The notes: generated by a model from the sequence alone, not told the origin. Positions 24,900 through 33,707 are shown, numbered from the stretch's first letter. The stretch: 64,000 bases of DNA from Secundilactobacillus odoratitofui DSM 19909 = JCM 15043 (GCF_001434895.1 NZ_AZEE01000029.1:287267-351266); one strand, 5' to 3'. Numbers and translations are program-made.

Positions 24900-25943
24900 T
24901 CATAACCTCCGTGCTCGTAGACGAACATCTTGTCCCAACGCCGTTATGGTTGGTGTCGCAAACGCCATCTGATCTGTCAGTGGCAGTCCAACTGCTGCTG
25001 GTAATCCCTGACCACCCAACACTTGCGGTGACAGGTAAACGATTAATTCATCAACCAATTCTGCAGCGATAAACGCTGCTTGAATACGGCTACCACCTTC
25101 AACTAAGAGTGATTGAATACCCTGTTCGGCTAGGTAAGCAACGATCTTAGCTGGTGTCCACTTCGGTTGAACGATCACCTTAACCGTTTTAGGAACGACT
25201 TTTTGATTGGCAACTTCACTAAAAAGCCATGTTGGCGCTTCTTGATCAAACAAATGTAACGCCGTACTGAGCTGATTGACGTCATGCACCACTGCAATTC
25301 GAATCGGTGGAAAAACCATCTGGCGACTTCGAACCGTTAACTGCGGATCATCAACCGTTAACGTACGTTCACCAACTAAGATCGCCTGTTGATGCTGCCG
25401 AAGCTGTTGCACGTCTGCTTGAGCTATTGAATGGGTCAACTGTGTCCGTTGGCCACTTACACCGTTAATCTTGCCATCTAATGACATGGCGTACTTCATC
25501 GTGATCCACGGCCGTCCATTTCGATAAAAGTAGTTATAGGCCTGATTCAGACCACCGGTAGACTCGAGGACCGTGACCGAAATACCATTTTGTTCGAGGA
25601 TGGCCACACCACGACCACTTACTTTTGGATTAGGGTCAAGTTGCCCGATAATTACCCGGGAAATGCCGACTTCAACCAATCGTTTGGCGCATGGTGGTGT
25701 TTTACCATAATGGCTACAAGGTTCAAGGGTGACATACATCGTTGCACCCTTAGCCTGTCCGATTTCTGGCAACTTCGAGAGCGCATCAACCTCAGCGTGT
25801 CGCTCACCGTACTGATGGTGATAACCGACAGCTAAAACTTGATCATGCTTAACAAGCACCGCACCGACTTGCGGATTTGTCCAGGTATCGGCACCTTGGC
25901 GAGCCGCGTTAACGGCCATTTGAAAATACTGTTGATCAACCAA
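24900..25943 (-). CDS. ribD: Bifunctional diaminohydroxyphosphoribosylaminopyrimidine deaminase / reductase
   Basis: A 347-residue riboflavin biosynthesis enzyme. The deaminase domain has the zinc site HAEVDAL (49-55) and PCSHYGKTPPC (75-85). The reductase domain starts near residue 145 (ITMKYAMSLDGKI) with SLLVEGGSRIQAAFI as its nucleotide-binding part. The start is TTG at 25943 (VDQQYFQMAV) behind GAGGTG. It is first in the operon ribD-ribE-ribBA-ribH, controlled by the FMN riboswitch, so this strain should make riboflavin unless the operon is defective; no defect is visible. Confidence 0.96.
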   Translation of the reverse strand: MVDQQYFQMAVNAARQGADTWTNPQVGAVLVKHDQVLAVGYHHQYGERHAEVDALSKLPEIGQAKGATMYVTLEPCSHYGKTPPCAKRLVEVGISRVIIGQLDPNPKVSGRGVAILEQNGISVTVLESTGGLNQAYNYFYRNGRPWITMKYAMSLDGKINGVSGQRTQLTHSIAQADVQQLRQHQQAILVGERTLTVDDPQLTVRSRQMVFPPIRIAVVHDVNQLSTALHLFDQEAPTWLFSEVANQKVVPKTVKVIVQPKWTPAKIVAYLAEQGIQSLLVEGGSRIQAAFIAAELVDELIVYLSPQVLGGQGLPAAVGLPLTDQMAFATPTITALGQDVRLRARRL

Positions 25944-25958
25944 TCTTATTCACCTCAC

Positions 25959-25988
25959 GAAAAAGGGCCTCGCACGAATGCGGGGCCC
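25959..25988 (-). terminator. Expression-platform terminator of the FMN riboswitch
   Basis: On the minus strand GGGCCCCGCA pairs with TGCGAGGCCC around a TTCG loop, followed by five T residues, directly before the ribD ribosome binding site. Confidence 0.88.
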
Positions 25989-26072
25989 CATTAATTGATA
26001 AGCTAAACAAGATTTCATACGAGTCTGTATACACCAAAAAGCATACACCTATGGTACGAAATAATTGCACTT

Positions 26073-26218
26073 TCTTCTCCCATCCAGACTTTAACTGTCG
26101 GTCCCAGACTCGCACTGGGTCAACCACGAAAACGTGGGTCACGGACTTCAGTCTTAACACGATCAAGCGTTCAATCTAACTGTCACCGTCGGTCGGGAAT
26201 TTCACCCTGCCCCGAAGA
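26073..26218 (-). promoter_or_regulatory. FMN riboswitch (RFN element)
   Basis: The minus strand contains the RFN blocks in order: CTTCGGGGCAGGGTG, AAATTCCCGACCGACGGT, AGTCCGTGACCC, GGTTGACCCAGTG, GAGTCTGGGACCGACAGTTA and AGTCTGGATGGGAGAAG. It precedes ribD and, with the terminator at 25959-25988, should repress the operon when FMN is plentiful. No known roseoflavin-resistance type disruption is apparent. Confidence 0.97.
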
Positions 26219-26240
26219 AATCTATTCAGTTTTCAAAAAC

Positions 26241-26269
26241 ATCGTACTATGGATTCTGGTGAATTTCAA
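26241..26269 (-). promoter_or_regulatory. Probable promoter of the riboflavin operon
   Basis: On the minus strand TTGAAA (26264-26269), a 17-base spacer and TACGAT (26241-26246). Transcription would start near 26234, about 15 bases before the RFN element. Confidence 0.6.
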
Positions 26270-26432
26270 CTGTGACCACCTAAACATTGTGAGTTACTAA
26301 ACATTTTAAAGCGTCTTGAGTAAGCGGTATCATTGTGTTTTAAGCACGCCATTTAGATATTAAATAAAATTTTAGCGACAACCCACTGACTGATTTCTTG
26401 CAGTCCTCTTAATACAAGCAATCGTGTTAGTT

Positions 26433-26849
26433 CTAACTATGCGACTGGACGACTCGCTTCGAAGGTAAAAAAGCGAGACCAAGTACCAACAAATTTAAAC
26501 CATCTGCAACTAACTCACTGATATTCTCAGGTAAAATAGGTGCGTTCAGTACAAGTGGCACAACAATTAAAAGAATTGTCCAAATCTTAGCGATACCCGC
26601 ATCGTTAAAGCGACGGAATAATAAAGTCGTGGCCGGAATAAATAATATAGCCGCCACTATAATCTCTCCAATTGATAGCCAATGCTCAAAATGAGCAACA
26701 CCAAAACTAACTGGGACCAAGAACACCCCGATAAACATAAATAGAATCGTAAACGCAATCACGACTGAAAAGAATTCAGACCGTGACGCCACCCCTTTGT
26801 AGTCAAACGCATGCGTAAAAAATGATTTGAACGTCTCCCTTAGTGTCAT
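26433..26849 (-). CDS. DUF805 membrane protein
   Basis: A 138-residue protein with about four membrane spans. The N-terminal TFKSFFTHAFDYKGVASRSEFF and the middle TTLLFRRFNDAGIAKIW are the DUF805 pattern (family Rxxxxxxxx and RRxxDxG motif). Function is unknown across the family. ATG at 26849 has GGAGTG 8 bases upstream; a GTG three codons earlier would overlap that ribosome binding site. Monocistronic. Confidence 0.88.
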   Translation of the reverse strand: MTLRETFKSFFTHAFDYKGVASRSEFFSVVIAFTILFMFIGVFLVPVSFGVAHFEHWLSIGEIIVAAILFIPATTLLFRRFNDAGIAKIWTILLIVVPLVLNAPILPENISELVADGLNLLVLGLAFLPSKRVVQSHS

Positions 26850-27011
26850 CACACTCACACTCCATGTTAGTTATTTCTGTTACAATTCGACCATAACTAA
26901 GCTGCTAAGTACTATCAAGCTAGGAATTGTAGCATGATGTGATTTTGTGATGCTAAGGTTGTTTGTCACAAATTTTTGTCTTAGACTCAACGCTATGAAT
27001 CACTCTAGTTT

Positions 27012-27150
27012 TGATATTTCCCGGGAAATAAGCTTGTCAGGCGACTAAAACAACGAATCGCGGTATCATACGCCTCTAAGGACACCTTACTACAGCAGCA
27101 TCATACAATACGCTGATGGTACGTGCCGCTGATGTGTCACCCTCAACCAT
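27012..27150. repeat. Intergenic repeat flanking the MerR cassette, left copy
   Basis: About 140 bases related to 29355-29475 in the same orientation. Shared blocks: TATTTCC-GAAATAA, CGACTAAAA, ATCG-G-TAT, ACGCCT-TAAGG, TTAC--CAG, ATACGCTGATGG, GTG and CACCCTCAAC. The remaining 300-base region from 26850 to 27215 holds no gene. Confidence 0.7.
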
Positions 27151-27215
27151 TGAAACCTACTAATATTTTAGACTCTATTTTTTTCGAATCATTGTAATAG
27201 TTTGGGTCAAATTTC

Positions 27216-27707
27216 TTATGCTTCTTCACTTTGCTCAAGGTCTATCAACTTCCGAATATTCGTACAATGTTCAAGCTCGGCTTGATATTCCGCCTTGGTA
27301 CCTGGATCAACCATATTTGTCTGCGGTGCAAAGTGAATTGATTCTGTTCCAGCTTCAACGGACGTCTTGTAATACCACTTTTTGTACCGCAGGAAATCCA
27401 ACTGGTGTTGCATTTCATCTATGTGATTCATCAGGGTTTGTTCTTCTTCATCGAGATAATCATATCTTGCACGCAAAGTACCGTCACCTTGCATACACAT
27501 GTGAACGAAGTGGCCAATATCTTTTACGGGGACGCCACTTTTTTTTAAACAGTCAATGACTTCGATGAAGTTAAGATCTTGTTTTTTGAACTTTCGCCTT
27601 CCGCCCGAATCACGTTCAACAAATGGTAGGAGTCCCTGCTTGTCATAGAAGCGAATCGCACTGGTGCTGATGCCCATTATTGAAGCAATATCACCTATTG
27701 AATACAT
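27216..27707 (-). CDS. MerR-family transcriptional regulator
   Basis: A 163-residue regulator. Residues 1-70 form the MerR winged helix (MYSIGDIASIMGISTSAIRF, then RKFKKQDLNFIEVIDCLKKSGV), followed by a coiled-coil dimerisation helix (about 85-120) and a short variable effector region. No cysteine pattern of metal sensors is present, so it is more like the SDR-linked, small-molecule or redox-responsive MerR regulators of lactobacilli. It is divergent from the dehydrogenase gene across a promoter with a 19-bp spacer and an internal dyad, and the identical dyad precedes the acetyltransferase gene; it probably activates both. Confidence 0.92.
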   Translation of the reverse strand: MYSIGDIASIMGISTSAIRFYDKQGLLPFVERDSGGRRKFKKQDLNFIEVIDCLKKSGVPVKDIGHFVHMCMQGDGTLRARYDYLDEEEQTLMNHIDEMQHQLDFLRYKKWYYKTSVEAGTESIHFAPQTNMVDPGTKAEYQAELEHCTNIRKLIDLEQSEEA

Positions 27708-27734
27708 AATGTCACATTCTTTCTGAAATTTTTG

Positions 27735-27765
27735 TTGACTTAAACACTAGTTTAAGTAGTAGCGT
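27735..27765 (+). promoter_or_regulatory. MerR-type promoter and operator of the SDR gene
   Basis: TTGACT (27735-27740), a 19-base spacer, then TAGCGT (27760-27765). The spacer region contains a perfect dyad CTTAAAC-ACTA-GTTTAAG (27739-27756). Over-long spacers with an internal dyad are the hallmark of MerR-activated promoters. Confidence 0.78.
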
Positions 27766-27808
27766 GAAGTGTGTCAAAAGAAATATTACGAATTGGAGCG
27801 TGAACATA

Positions 27809-28651
27809 ATGACGAATAAAACTTGGTTTGTTACTGGCACCTCAACGGGTTTTGGCCGATCACTGGCAACTTATCTTGCACAACAAGATGACGTTAATGT
27901 AGTGGCAACTGCAAGGCACACAGATCAGCTTGGTTATTTAGATCAGTATAATCATGGCCAAATTTTGAAGGCAACACTTGACGTAACTGATCATAATCAA
28001 ATCATGGCTGCTGTTCAGCTTACTCAAGCTAAATTTGGTGGTATTGACGTCCTAGTAAATAATGCCGGGCTTGGATATTTTGGTACGTTTGAAGAAAGCA
28101 ATCTTGATACTGCTCGGTACATGTTTGACGTCAATGTCTGGGGTCTGGTAGATGTGACCCGCGCAATTCTTCCTGGAATGCGGAAACAAAATCATGGCAC
28201 TATTGTGAACTTTTCTTCGATTGGCGGTCTGTACTCATTTCCAACCTTAGCTTTTTATCATGGTTCAAAGTACGCTGTGGAAGGAATTAGTGAAACGATT
28301 TCGAAAGAAGTCGCTGCTGAAAACATCAAAGTGATGTTGATTGAACCAAGTGGGTTCCGTACCGACTGGGCGGGACGCTCGTCAGCTAAGGATTTACCTC
28401 AAATTGACGACTACAAACAATTCACCGACGCCATTAAAAATAATGCTGATGGCGCACATCATGAGCCAGGTGACCCCGACAAAGCTGCCCAAATTATTTA
28501 TAATCAGGTCACAAACCATTTCAACGAATTACCTTTACGCCTACCATTAGGGAAGTTCGCATCAGATACGGCAATTTCAAAATATCGCGATCAGCTGACT
28601 AAATTTGAAACGCTACATGATTTATCTGCGTCAGCAGATCAACCAGAATAA
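27809..28651 (+). CDS. Short-chain dehydrogenase/reductase
   Basis: A 280-residue classical SDR using NAD(P)H. Nucleotide-binding TGTSTGFGRSLA (about residues 8-19), DVTDHNQI, structural NNAG as VLVNNAGLGYFG, catalytic Ser in NFSSIGGLYSFP and the YxxxK motif as YHGSKYAVEG. Length and layout are normal for the oxidoreductase subgroup found beside MerR regulators in lactobacilli. ATG at 27809 with GGAG 10 bases upstream; an upstream in-frame GTG lies inside the promoter. Substrate unknown. Convergent with the acetyltransferase, with a shared terminator. Confidence 0.94.
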   Translation: MTNKTWFVTGTSTGFGRSLATYLAQQDDVNVVATARHTDQLGYLDQYNHGQILKATLDVTDHNQIMAAVQLTQAKFGGIDVLVNNAGLGYFGTFEESNLDTARYMFDVNVWGLVDVTRAILPGMRKQNHGTIVNFSSIGGLYSFPTLAFYHGSKYAVEGISETISKEVAAENIKVMLIEPSGFRTDWAGRSSAKDLPQIDDYKQFTDAIKNNADGAHHEPGDPDKAAQIIYNQVTNHFNELPLRLPLGKFASDTAISKYRDQLTKFETLHDLSASADQPE

Positions 28652-28655
28652 AAAC

Positions 28656-28704
28656 AAACAAGACGCTGACTACCCGCTACAGGAGTACGCCGGCGTCTTG
28701 TTTT
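28656..28704. terminator. Bidirectional terminator
   Basis: AAACAAGACGC (28656-28666) pairs with GCGTCTTGTTT (28693-28703). It sits between the convergent SDR and acetyltransferase genes and overlaps the acetyltransferase stop. Confidence 0.88.
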
Positions 28705-29266
28705 AATCTTGAGTAAGCCTACGAATCGGCTTCGCGGGTACTCCTGCGACAAGCGTATTATTATGGACATTTTTGGCCACAACTGCACCAGCGGCGACTA
28801 CGACGTTGTTACCAATTGTGACACCTGGTAATACAGTCACTGATCCTCCGAACCACACATCGTTGCCGATTGTAACCGGCTTAGCTTGTGCAAGATACTG
28901 ACGGCGACTGTTTCGCGTCATCGGATGATTGACTGTATAGATACCGCAATTCGGCCCAATCATCACATTGTTACCAATAGTGACTGGCGCCATGTCCAAG
29001 ATGGTTAGATTGTAGTTACTAAGAAAGTCGTGACCAACATGAATATTCTTCCCATAATCACAGTTGAAGGTCGCCTGTACCGATAGATTATCGCCAGAGC
29101 TTCCGAGGATCTCTTGCATTTTCTTAGTCTGATTTTCTGGTTCAGTTGCTGATATCGCGTTAAATTCCTGGCAGAGTTTTGCTGCATGTGCCTTGCGTGC
29201 GACGATTGCTTTATCGTCGAAGTGGTACCAGTCACCGGCTTGAAGTTTGTCTAATTCAGATAACAT
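28703..29266 (-). CDS. Maltose/galactoside O-acetyltransferase-like protein
   Basis: A 187-residue left-handed beta-helix acetyltransferase of the LacA/Maa group, acetylating sugars with acetyl-CoA. Hexapeptide repeats begin near residue 70 (FNCDYGKNIHVGHDFLSNYN), with VMIGPNCGIYTVNHPMT containing the catalytic-type histidine and VTIGNDVWFGGSVTVLPGVT and AAGAVVAKNV in the C-terminal coils. An N-terminal maltose-acetyltransferase helix pair precedes it. The promoter carries the same MerR dyad as the SDR gene, so the two are probably co-induced. Physiological substrate unknown. Confidence 0.93.
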   Translation of the reverse strand: MLSELDKLQAGDWYHFDDKAIVARKAHAAKLCQEFNAISATEPENQTKKMQEILGSSGDNLSVQATFNCDYGKNIHVGHDFLSNYNLTILDMAPVTIGNNVMIGPNCGIYTVNHPMTRNSRRQYLAQAKPVTIGNDVWFGGSVTVLPGVTIGNNVVVAAGAVVAKNVHNNTLVAGVPAKPIRRLTQD

Positions 29267-29287
29267 AAAATCAGTCCTTTCAGATTC

Positions 29288-29318
29288 AATCTACCACTTA
29301 AACTGCTGTTTAAGTCAA
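29288..29318 (-). promoter_or_regulatory. MerR-type promoter and operator of the acetyltransferase gene
   Basis: On the minus strand TTGACT (29313-29318), a 19-base spacer, TAGATT (29288-29293). The dyad CTTAAAC-TGCT-GTTTAAG is at 29297-29314, the same arms, gap length and register as at 27739-27756. Confidence 0.78.
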
Positions 29319-29354
29319 GATGATCTGCGTCGGATAGGTAAACAGCAAAATGTA

Positions 29355-29475
29355 AGTATTTCCGAGAAATAAATCAATCTAACGACTAAAATCAAAAAAT
29401 CGTGATATAGCACGCCTTTAAGGGTGTTTTACCGCAGTAACGGTATATACGCTGATGGAATGTGCACCCTCAACT
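29355..29475. repeat. Intergenic repeat flanking the MerR cassette, right copy
   Basis: Related to 27012-27150 in direct orientation (see that entry for shared blocks). Beyond it, 29476-29583 holds no convincing gene; a 12-codon TTG frame near 29503 with an AGGAGG-like site may be the relic of a lost gene. Confidence 0.7.
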
Positions 29476-29583
29476 AGTTAATCAGTCACTAACCAGGAGG
29501 TCTTTGGTATTAAGTTCAGAACAGCAGGAGCAGGAACTGTAACCAAAAGGGTTAGTATCACAACCCAATTTCTGACGATACAC

Positions 29584-29625
29584 AAAAAACATCGTAGAGT
29601 GCTATAGGCATTTACGATGTTTTTT
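29584..29625. terminator. Bidirectional terminator
   Basis: AAAAAACATCGTA (29584-29596) pairs perfectly with TACGATGTTTTTT (29613-29625). It follows the FAH-family gene on the minus strand. Confidence 0.9.
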
Positions 29626-29663
29626 AATGTACTTTAAAGCCAACGGAATATACGTCCATGAAC

Positions 29664-30464
29664 TTACTTTATGTGCATGGTCAAGGTGCCCAAATGGGTA
29701 ATACTCCCAGTCAATTCATCCCCGGCTTTTAAAAACAGTTGTGGTTCACGACCAACGCCGGTTCCACTTGGTGTGCCTGTAAAAATCAAATCACCCGGCT
29801 GTAATTCGCAAATTGTTGACAGATAATGAACTAATTCTGGAATCTTGAATATCATTTGGCGAAGTGGCGCTTCCTGCATAGTTTGGCCATTAAGCTTAGT
29901 CGTGATGACCTCCTCATCGAGATCATCAATTTCATCCAGAGTCGTTAACCAAGGTCCAATTGGAGCGTAATTTTCGAATGATTTTCCCATTGAAAACTGG
30001 GGATTATCATTCTGAAATTGCACTGCCCGATCAGACAGGTCTTCACCGACCATCACACCAGCAACGTGGTCCATTGCAGTTTCAGTCGTAATTTGACGAC
30101 CACCTTGACCAATAACTGCGACAATTTCAGTTTCCCAGTCAGTTTTGGGGCCTTGTGCCTTAACATCTATAACACTGGGCGCAATTGAACTGCTAAACTT
30201 AGTAAAAATACTTGGTGCTTTAGGCAGTTGAATGTGGATCTCAGCTGAATGATCCCGATAGTTCATACCAACTGCAAATACCTGCTTGGGACTAGTAATT
30301 GGTGCATCGAGTTCTGCCTGCTGAAAGATTTCAACCGGACCTAAATCACGTTTTTCAGCTGGTAAAGCTAAGACTGCCAAAATAGACTGTGCGTTCAATA
30401 CTGAGCGGCCATGTTCGTTATCTTCAATAATAAATGGCTTTTGATGCCGCATTGCAATTTTCAT
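29664..30464 (-). CDS. Fumarylacetoacetate hydrolase (FAH) family protein
   Basis: A 266-residue FAH-fold enzyme, a family acting on 1,3-diketo or 2-oxo acids (hydrolysis, decarboxylation or isomerisation). The metal-binding acidic motif is DWETEIVAVIGQGG and MVGEDLSDRAVQ; the IFTGTPSGTGVGREPQ block near the C-terminus is the family signature, and SPKQVFAVGMNYRDHSAE is the N-terminal lid region. ATG at 30464 follows GAGGTG; a GTG three codons upstream overlaps the ribosome binding site. Stands alone; substrate cannot be read. Oxaloacetate tautomerase/decarboxylase activity is one possibility for such stand-alone members. Confidence 0.92.
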   Translation of the reverse strand: MKIAMRHQKPFIIEDNEHGRSVLNAQSILAVLALPAEKRDLGPVEIFQQAELDAPITSPKQVFAVGMNYRDHSAEIHIQLPKAPSIFTKFSSSIAPSVIDVKAQGPKTDWETEIVAVIGQGGRQITTETAMDHVAGVMVGEDLSDRAVQFQNDNPQFSMGKSFENYAPIGPWLTTLDEIDDLDEEVITTKLNGQTMQEAPLRQMIFKIPELVHYLSTICELQPGDLIFTGTPSGTGVGREPQLFLKAGDELTGSITHLGTLTMHIK

Positions 30465-30631
30465 CTTTATCACCTCGCCATTAGAATACCACTTTGGCCA
30501 ATTGACTTCAGGAAATGATTTCCCGGGAAATAACTGCGTCCATTTCAGGATGTAAACAGCCCGTTTCTTTTGCCAGTTAGTTTAAAAGTGTAACATTCGT
30601 AGTAATGTACATCTATTACGGAGGGGCAGGT

Positions 30632-30817
30632 ATGCAAAAATTTATTTCCAACGCAATCTTTTGTCTTGGGCTAATAACATTTGGTTTTGGGCTCAATCGC
30701 GCAATACTGGTTCGAATAATCGGCGGTACTTTAATCATCATTGGTATCATTTCAGATCCTAAAGTTTGGTCATTTATCAAAAGAAAACACCAGCACATAC
30801 TAACGCGTCACAAATAA
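30632..30817 (+). CDS. Small membrane protein, 61 residues
   Basis: Frame starting ATG at 30632 behind GGAGGGG. Two hydrophobic segments (about residues 3-20 and 25-42, with ILVRIIGGTLIIIGIIS) and a basic C-terminal tail (FIKRKHQHILTRHK). No recognised family. It has its own ribosome binding site and a strong terminator 60 bases downstream, which supports a real gene. Confidence 0.75.
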   Translation: MQKFISNAIFCLGLITFGFGLNRAILVRIIGGTLIIIGIISDPKVWSFIKRKHQHILTRHK

Positions 30818-30876
30818 CATTGTTCATGTCAATCATTATGTTAATCATTCAAATGAGAAAACAGACCATAAAATTA

Positions 30877-30918
30877 AAAGGATTGCAGATTCCTAACTCA
30901 GGAATCTACAATCCTTTA
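30877..30918. terminator. Bidirectional terminator
   Basis: AAAGGATTGCAGATTCCT pairs with AGGAATCTACAATCCTTT (one mismatch, loop of five). Its 5' arm nearly matches that of 5397 and is related to 56913. Confidence 0.92.
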
Positions 30919-30971
30919 CTTTTATGCTAAGCCTTAGAAGTGTTTTTGCTTAGATTTACGTTTATTCTTCA

Positions 30972-33707
30972 TTACACAATTCGGTCTTTATGCAGTTTCG
31001 ACCAACGCATTCTTAACAGTTTTACAATCTCAGTGACCACTAAGACGATGAATCCTGCGACAATTGGAATACCCCACCCATAAGTGAAGTTAATGCTTGT
31101 CGTATGGAAAACACCTTGCATGAACGGCAAGTAGATGATCCCAAGCTGCAACACGATTAAGGCAGCAATGATGTAAAAGGCCATTTTGTTTTGGAAGAAA
31201 TACTTCGATACAACTGGGTGGTTATTTCGTAGATTAAACAGATAGAAAATCTTACCAAAAATCACGACGTTAAGCGTCATTGTGCTACCCATCAAAGCTG
31301 TAATGGAATGGTTGACCAGCATATCGTAAGCAATCATGCCCAGTCCTGAAATCAGTAGCGAAACGTAGATCACTTCAACGACATCCATTTTGGATAATAT
31401 CCCCGCCTTTACATTACGTGGTCCTCGAACCATGATACCACTTTCGACGGGCTCGAAAATGAACGCAAACTGAATGGTCAAAGCAGATACCATGTTGATC
31501 CAAAGTAGTTGGGTTGGGTACAGTGGTAGCGATTGATCCATCACAATACTCATGACCACGATCAGGCCTTCAGCAAAACTCGTTGGCAGTAAGAAGCGAA
31601 TCGTCTTACGAATATTATCAAAGACGTGGCGACCCTCTTTAACCGCTGCTAAAATCGTCGTAAAGTCATCATCGGCTAGAACCATATCCGCGGCACCTTT
31701 GGCAACGTCGGTCCCTTTGATACCCATGGCAACCCCGATATCAGCTTGCTTCAATGCAGGCGCATCGTTAACACCGTCACCAGTCATCGAAACGACATGG
31801 TCATTGGCTTGTTGCGCCTTCACAATTCGCAGTTTATCTGCAGGTGTGGTTCGCGCAAAAACGGTGTACGAATCAATGACTTCTGAAAGTTGTTCGTCAG
31901 ATAATTCATTCAGCTCAGGCCCGGTAATTGCTTTAGGATTATCCGCCAAGTTTAACTGCTTAGCGATGGCCGCAGCAGTTTCTGGATCATCACCGGTAAT
32001 CATTTTAACTTGAATACCAGCATAGCGTAACTGTTTAACAGCATCTGCTACCTCTGGACGTGGTGGATCGATGATGCCAACTAAACCAACTAATTTCAAA
32101 CCGTCACCAATCATATCGGCATCAATTTCAGTTATTTCCTGGGAAATAACTTGGTAACCTAGCGCAACAACTCGCTTACCTTGACGAGTCAGTTGACTCA
32201 TCTGATCCGCCATCACACCGGCTTCAACTTCACCGCCGTGTTCACGAATCAAGCGTGTCAACGTTTGCGGTGCACCCTTTACCATTAAGACTCGTTGATC
32301 ACCATGGTCAACTAGCCGTGCAGAATACCGGAACGCCGAGTCGAATGGTAGCGAATCAATTTCATTTACGACTGGATCATCATGGTTTAATTTATGGAAC
32401 AACGCTGTCAACGCACCATCGGTTGGTTCACCGGTTAAGACCCACTGACCGTCTTCATTATTAAAGACTGCGTCAGAGGTTTGGCCGGCAATTTGAACAA
32501 GCCAATTCAAGTCATGATCTTGTTGCCAATCTACGGTCTTGCCAGTCGGTGTTTGAATCTGGCCCTCTGAATCATAACCCACACCAGAGACCTGGTATTG
32601 ATGATGTGTGGTCAAAATATCAGTGACAGTCATTTCGTTCTTCGTCAATGTCCCAGTTTTATCAGTGTTAATGATATCAACTGCACCCAAGGTCTCCACA
32701 GCCGGCAACGTTTTAACGATGGCATTTTGCTTCGTCAGCTGACGCGTTCCCATGGCTAAAACAACCGAGGTACTAGCAGGCAGGCCTTCAGGCATTGAAC
32801 CAACCACCATAGTAATTACAGCGATTAACAAGGTTGGTAAACTATAGACTTGAATGATTGCCCCTAAGATAAATAGCAGAACGGCGGCAATCACAATAGC
32901 TAATGACAACCCGAAACCAAGTCGGTTCAAGTTTTGCATCAGCGGTGTTGGCTTAACTTTCACGTCCGCAACGTCTTGTTGAATCTTACCAATTTCGGTA
33001 TTTGCGCCCGTTGCGACAACGACACCAAGGCCGGAGCCACTGGTAACTGCGGTCGAAGCAAACGCTTGGTTGTAACGTTCAGCTAATGGCACCGTCTCAG
33101 CCTCAATGGGCTCCTCAATTTTTTCAACGGAGTCCGTTTCACCGGTTAAGACGGATTCTTGAATTTTTAAATTATCTGCTTCTACTAAACGCAAGTCAGC
33201 CGGAACTGAATCTCCGGCTTCAAGCCGAACGATATCACCTGGCACTAATTCACGAGATGGTAGCGTCATTTTCTGCCCATCTCGGATCACAAAACTTTCC
33301 GAAACAAGTAACTCTTGAATTTTAGCAAGGGCGTTATCAGCTGAAATCTCTTGGAAGTAGCCAATAAAAGCGTTCGCGATAATCACCAATCCAATAACCA
33401 CCGAATCAGAATAGCGGTGAAGTAGGAATGTGATGATTGCAGCAGCAGCCAAAATATAGATGATGCTGTTGTTGAACTGTTTTAAGAACCGCAACAAGTT
33501 TGACACTTTCTTCGCTTCTAGCTCGTTAGGCCCGTGCTTTGCAAGTCGTTGTTTAGCCTCAGTTGCGCTAAGTCCATTCTCACAGTCGGTCTGCCATTGC
33601 TGCTCAAGCGTTGAAGTTGATTGGCGCCAAATTTGTTGCTGGCTGGGTCCGGCGTCTGTTTTTTCGTCGGTTGCCGTGGTTGTAACTTGATTATCTTCTG
33701 TTGCCAT
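30972..33707 (-). CDS. P2-type cation-transporting ATPase
   Basis: A 911-residue P-type ATPase with the order N-terminal cation domain, M1-M2, actuator (VLTGET at 186-191), M3-M4 with SMPEGLP (304-310), phosphorylation site DKTGTLT (349-355), nucleotide domain, hinge TGDGVNDAPALKQAD, and M5-M10. The PEGLP motif in M4 places it with the P2A/P2 calcium-type pumps, but the M6 region WINMVSALTIQFAFIFEP does not have the typical calcium-site NxxTD, so it could move another cation (sodium, potassium or magnesium). RBS AAAGGA. Monocistronic; the upstream 350 bases hold its promoter. Confidence 0.92.
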   Translation of the reverse strand: MATEDNQVTTTATDEKTDAGPSQQQIWRQSTSTLEQQWQTDCENGLSATEAKQRLAKHGPNELEAKKVSNLLRFLKQFNNSIIYILAAAAIITFLLHRYSDSVVIGLVIIANAFIGYFQEISADNALAKIQELLVSESFVIRDGQKMTLPSRELVPGDIVRLEAGDSVPADLRLVEADNLKIQESVLTGETDSVEKIEEPIEAETVPLAERYNQAFASTAVTSGSGLGVVVATGANTEIGKIQQDVADVKVKPTPLMQNLNRLGFGLSLAIVIAAVLLFILGAIIQVYSLPTLLIAVITMVVGSMPEGLPASTSVVLAMGTRQLTKQNAIVKTLPAVETLGAVDIINTDKTGTLTKNEMTVTDILTTHHQYQVSGVGYDSEGQIQTPTGKTVDWQQDHDLNWLVQIAGQTSDAVFNNEDGQWVLTGEPTDGALTALFHKLNHDDPVVNEIDSLPFDSAFRYSARLVDHGDQRVLMVKGAPQTLTRLIREHGGEVEAGVMADQMSQLTRQGKRVVALGYQVISQEITEIDADMIGDGLKLVGLVGIIDPPRPEVADAVKQLRYAGIQVKMITGDDPETAAAIAKQLNLADNPKAITGPELNELSDEQLSEVIDSYTVFARTTPADKLRIVKAQQANDHVVSMTGDGVNDAPALKQADIGVAMGIKGTDVAKGAADMVLADDDFTTILAAVKEGRHVFDNIRKTIRFLLPTSFAEGLIVVMSIVMDQSLPLYPTQLLWINMVSALTIQFAFIFEPVESGIMVRGPRNVKAGILSKMDVVEVIYVSLLISGLGMIAYDMLVNHSITALMGSTMTLNVVIFGKIFYLFNLRNNHPVVSKYFFQNKMAFYIIAALIVLQLGIIYLPFMQGVFHTTSINFTYGWGIPIVAGFIVLVVTEIVKLLRMRWSKLHKDRIV

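Noticed and set aside
25936-26166. A 76-codon minus-strand frame before ribD
   Set aside because: It runs through the FMN riboswitch and its terminator, which fully explain the sequence.
29503-29541. A 12-codon frame with an AGGAGG-like site
   Set aside because: Too short and not linked to any downstream gene; perhaps a gene relic, but nothing more can be supported.
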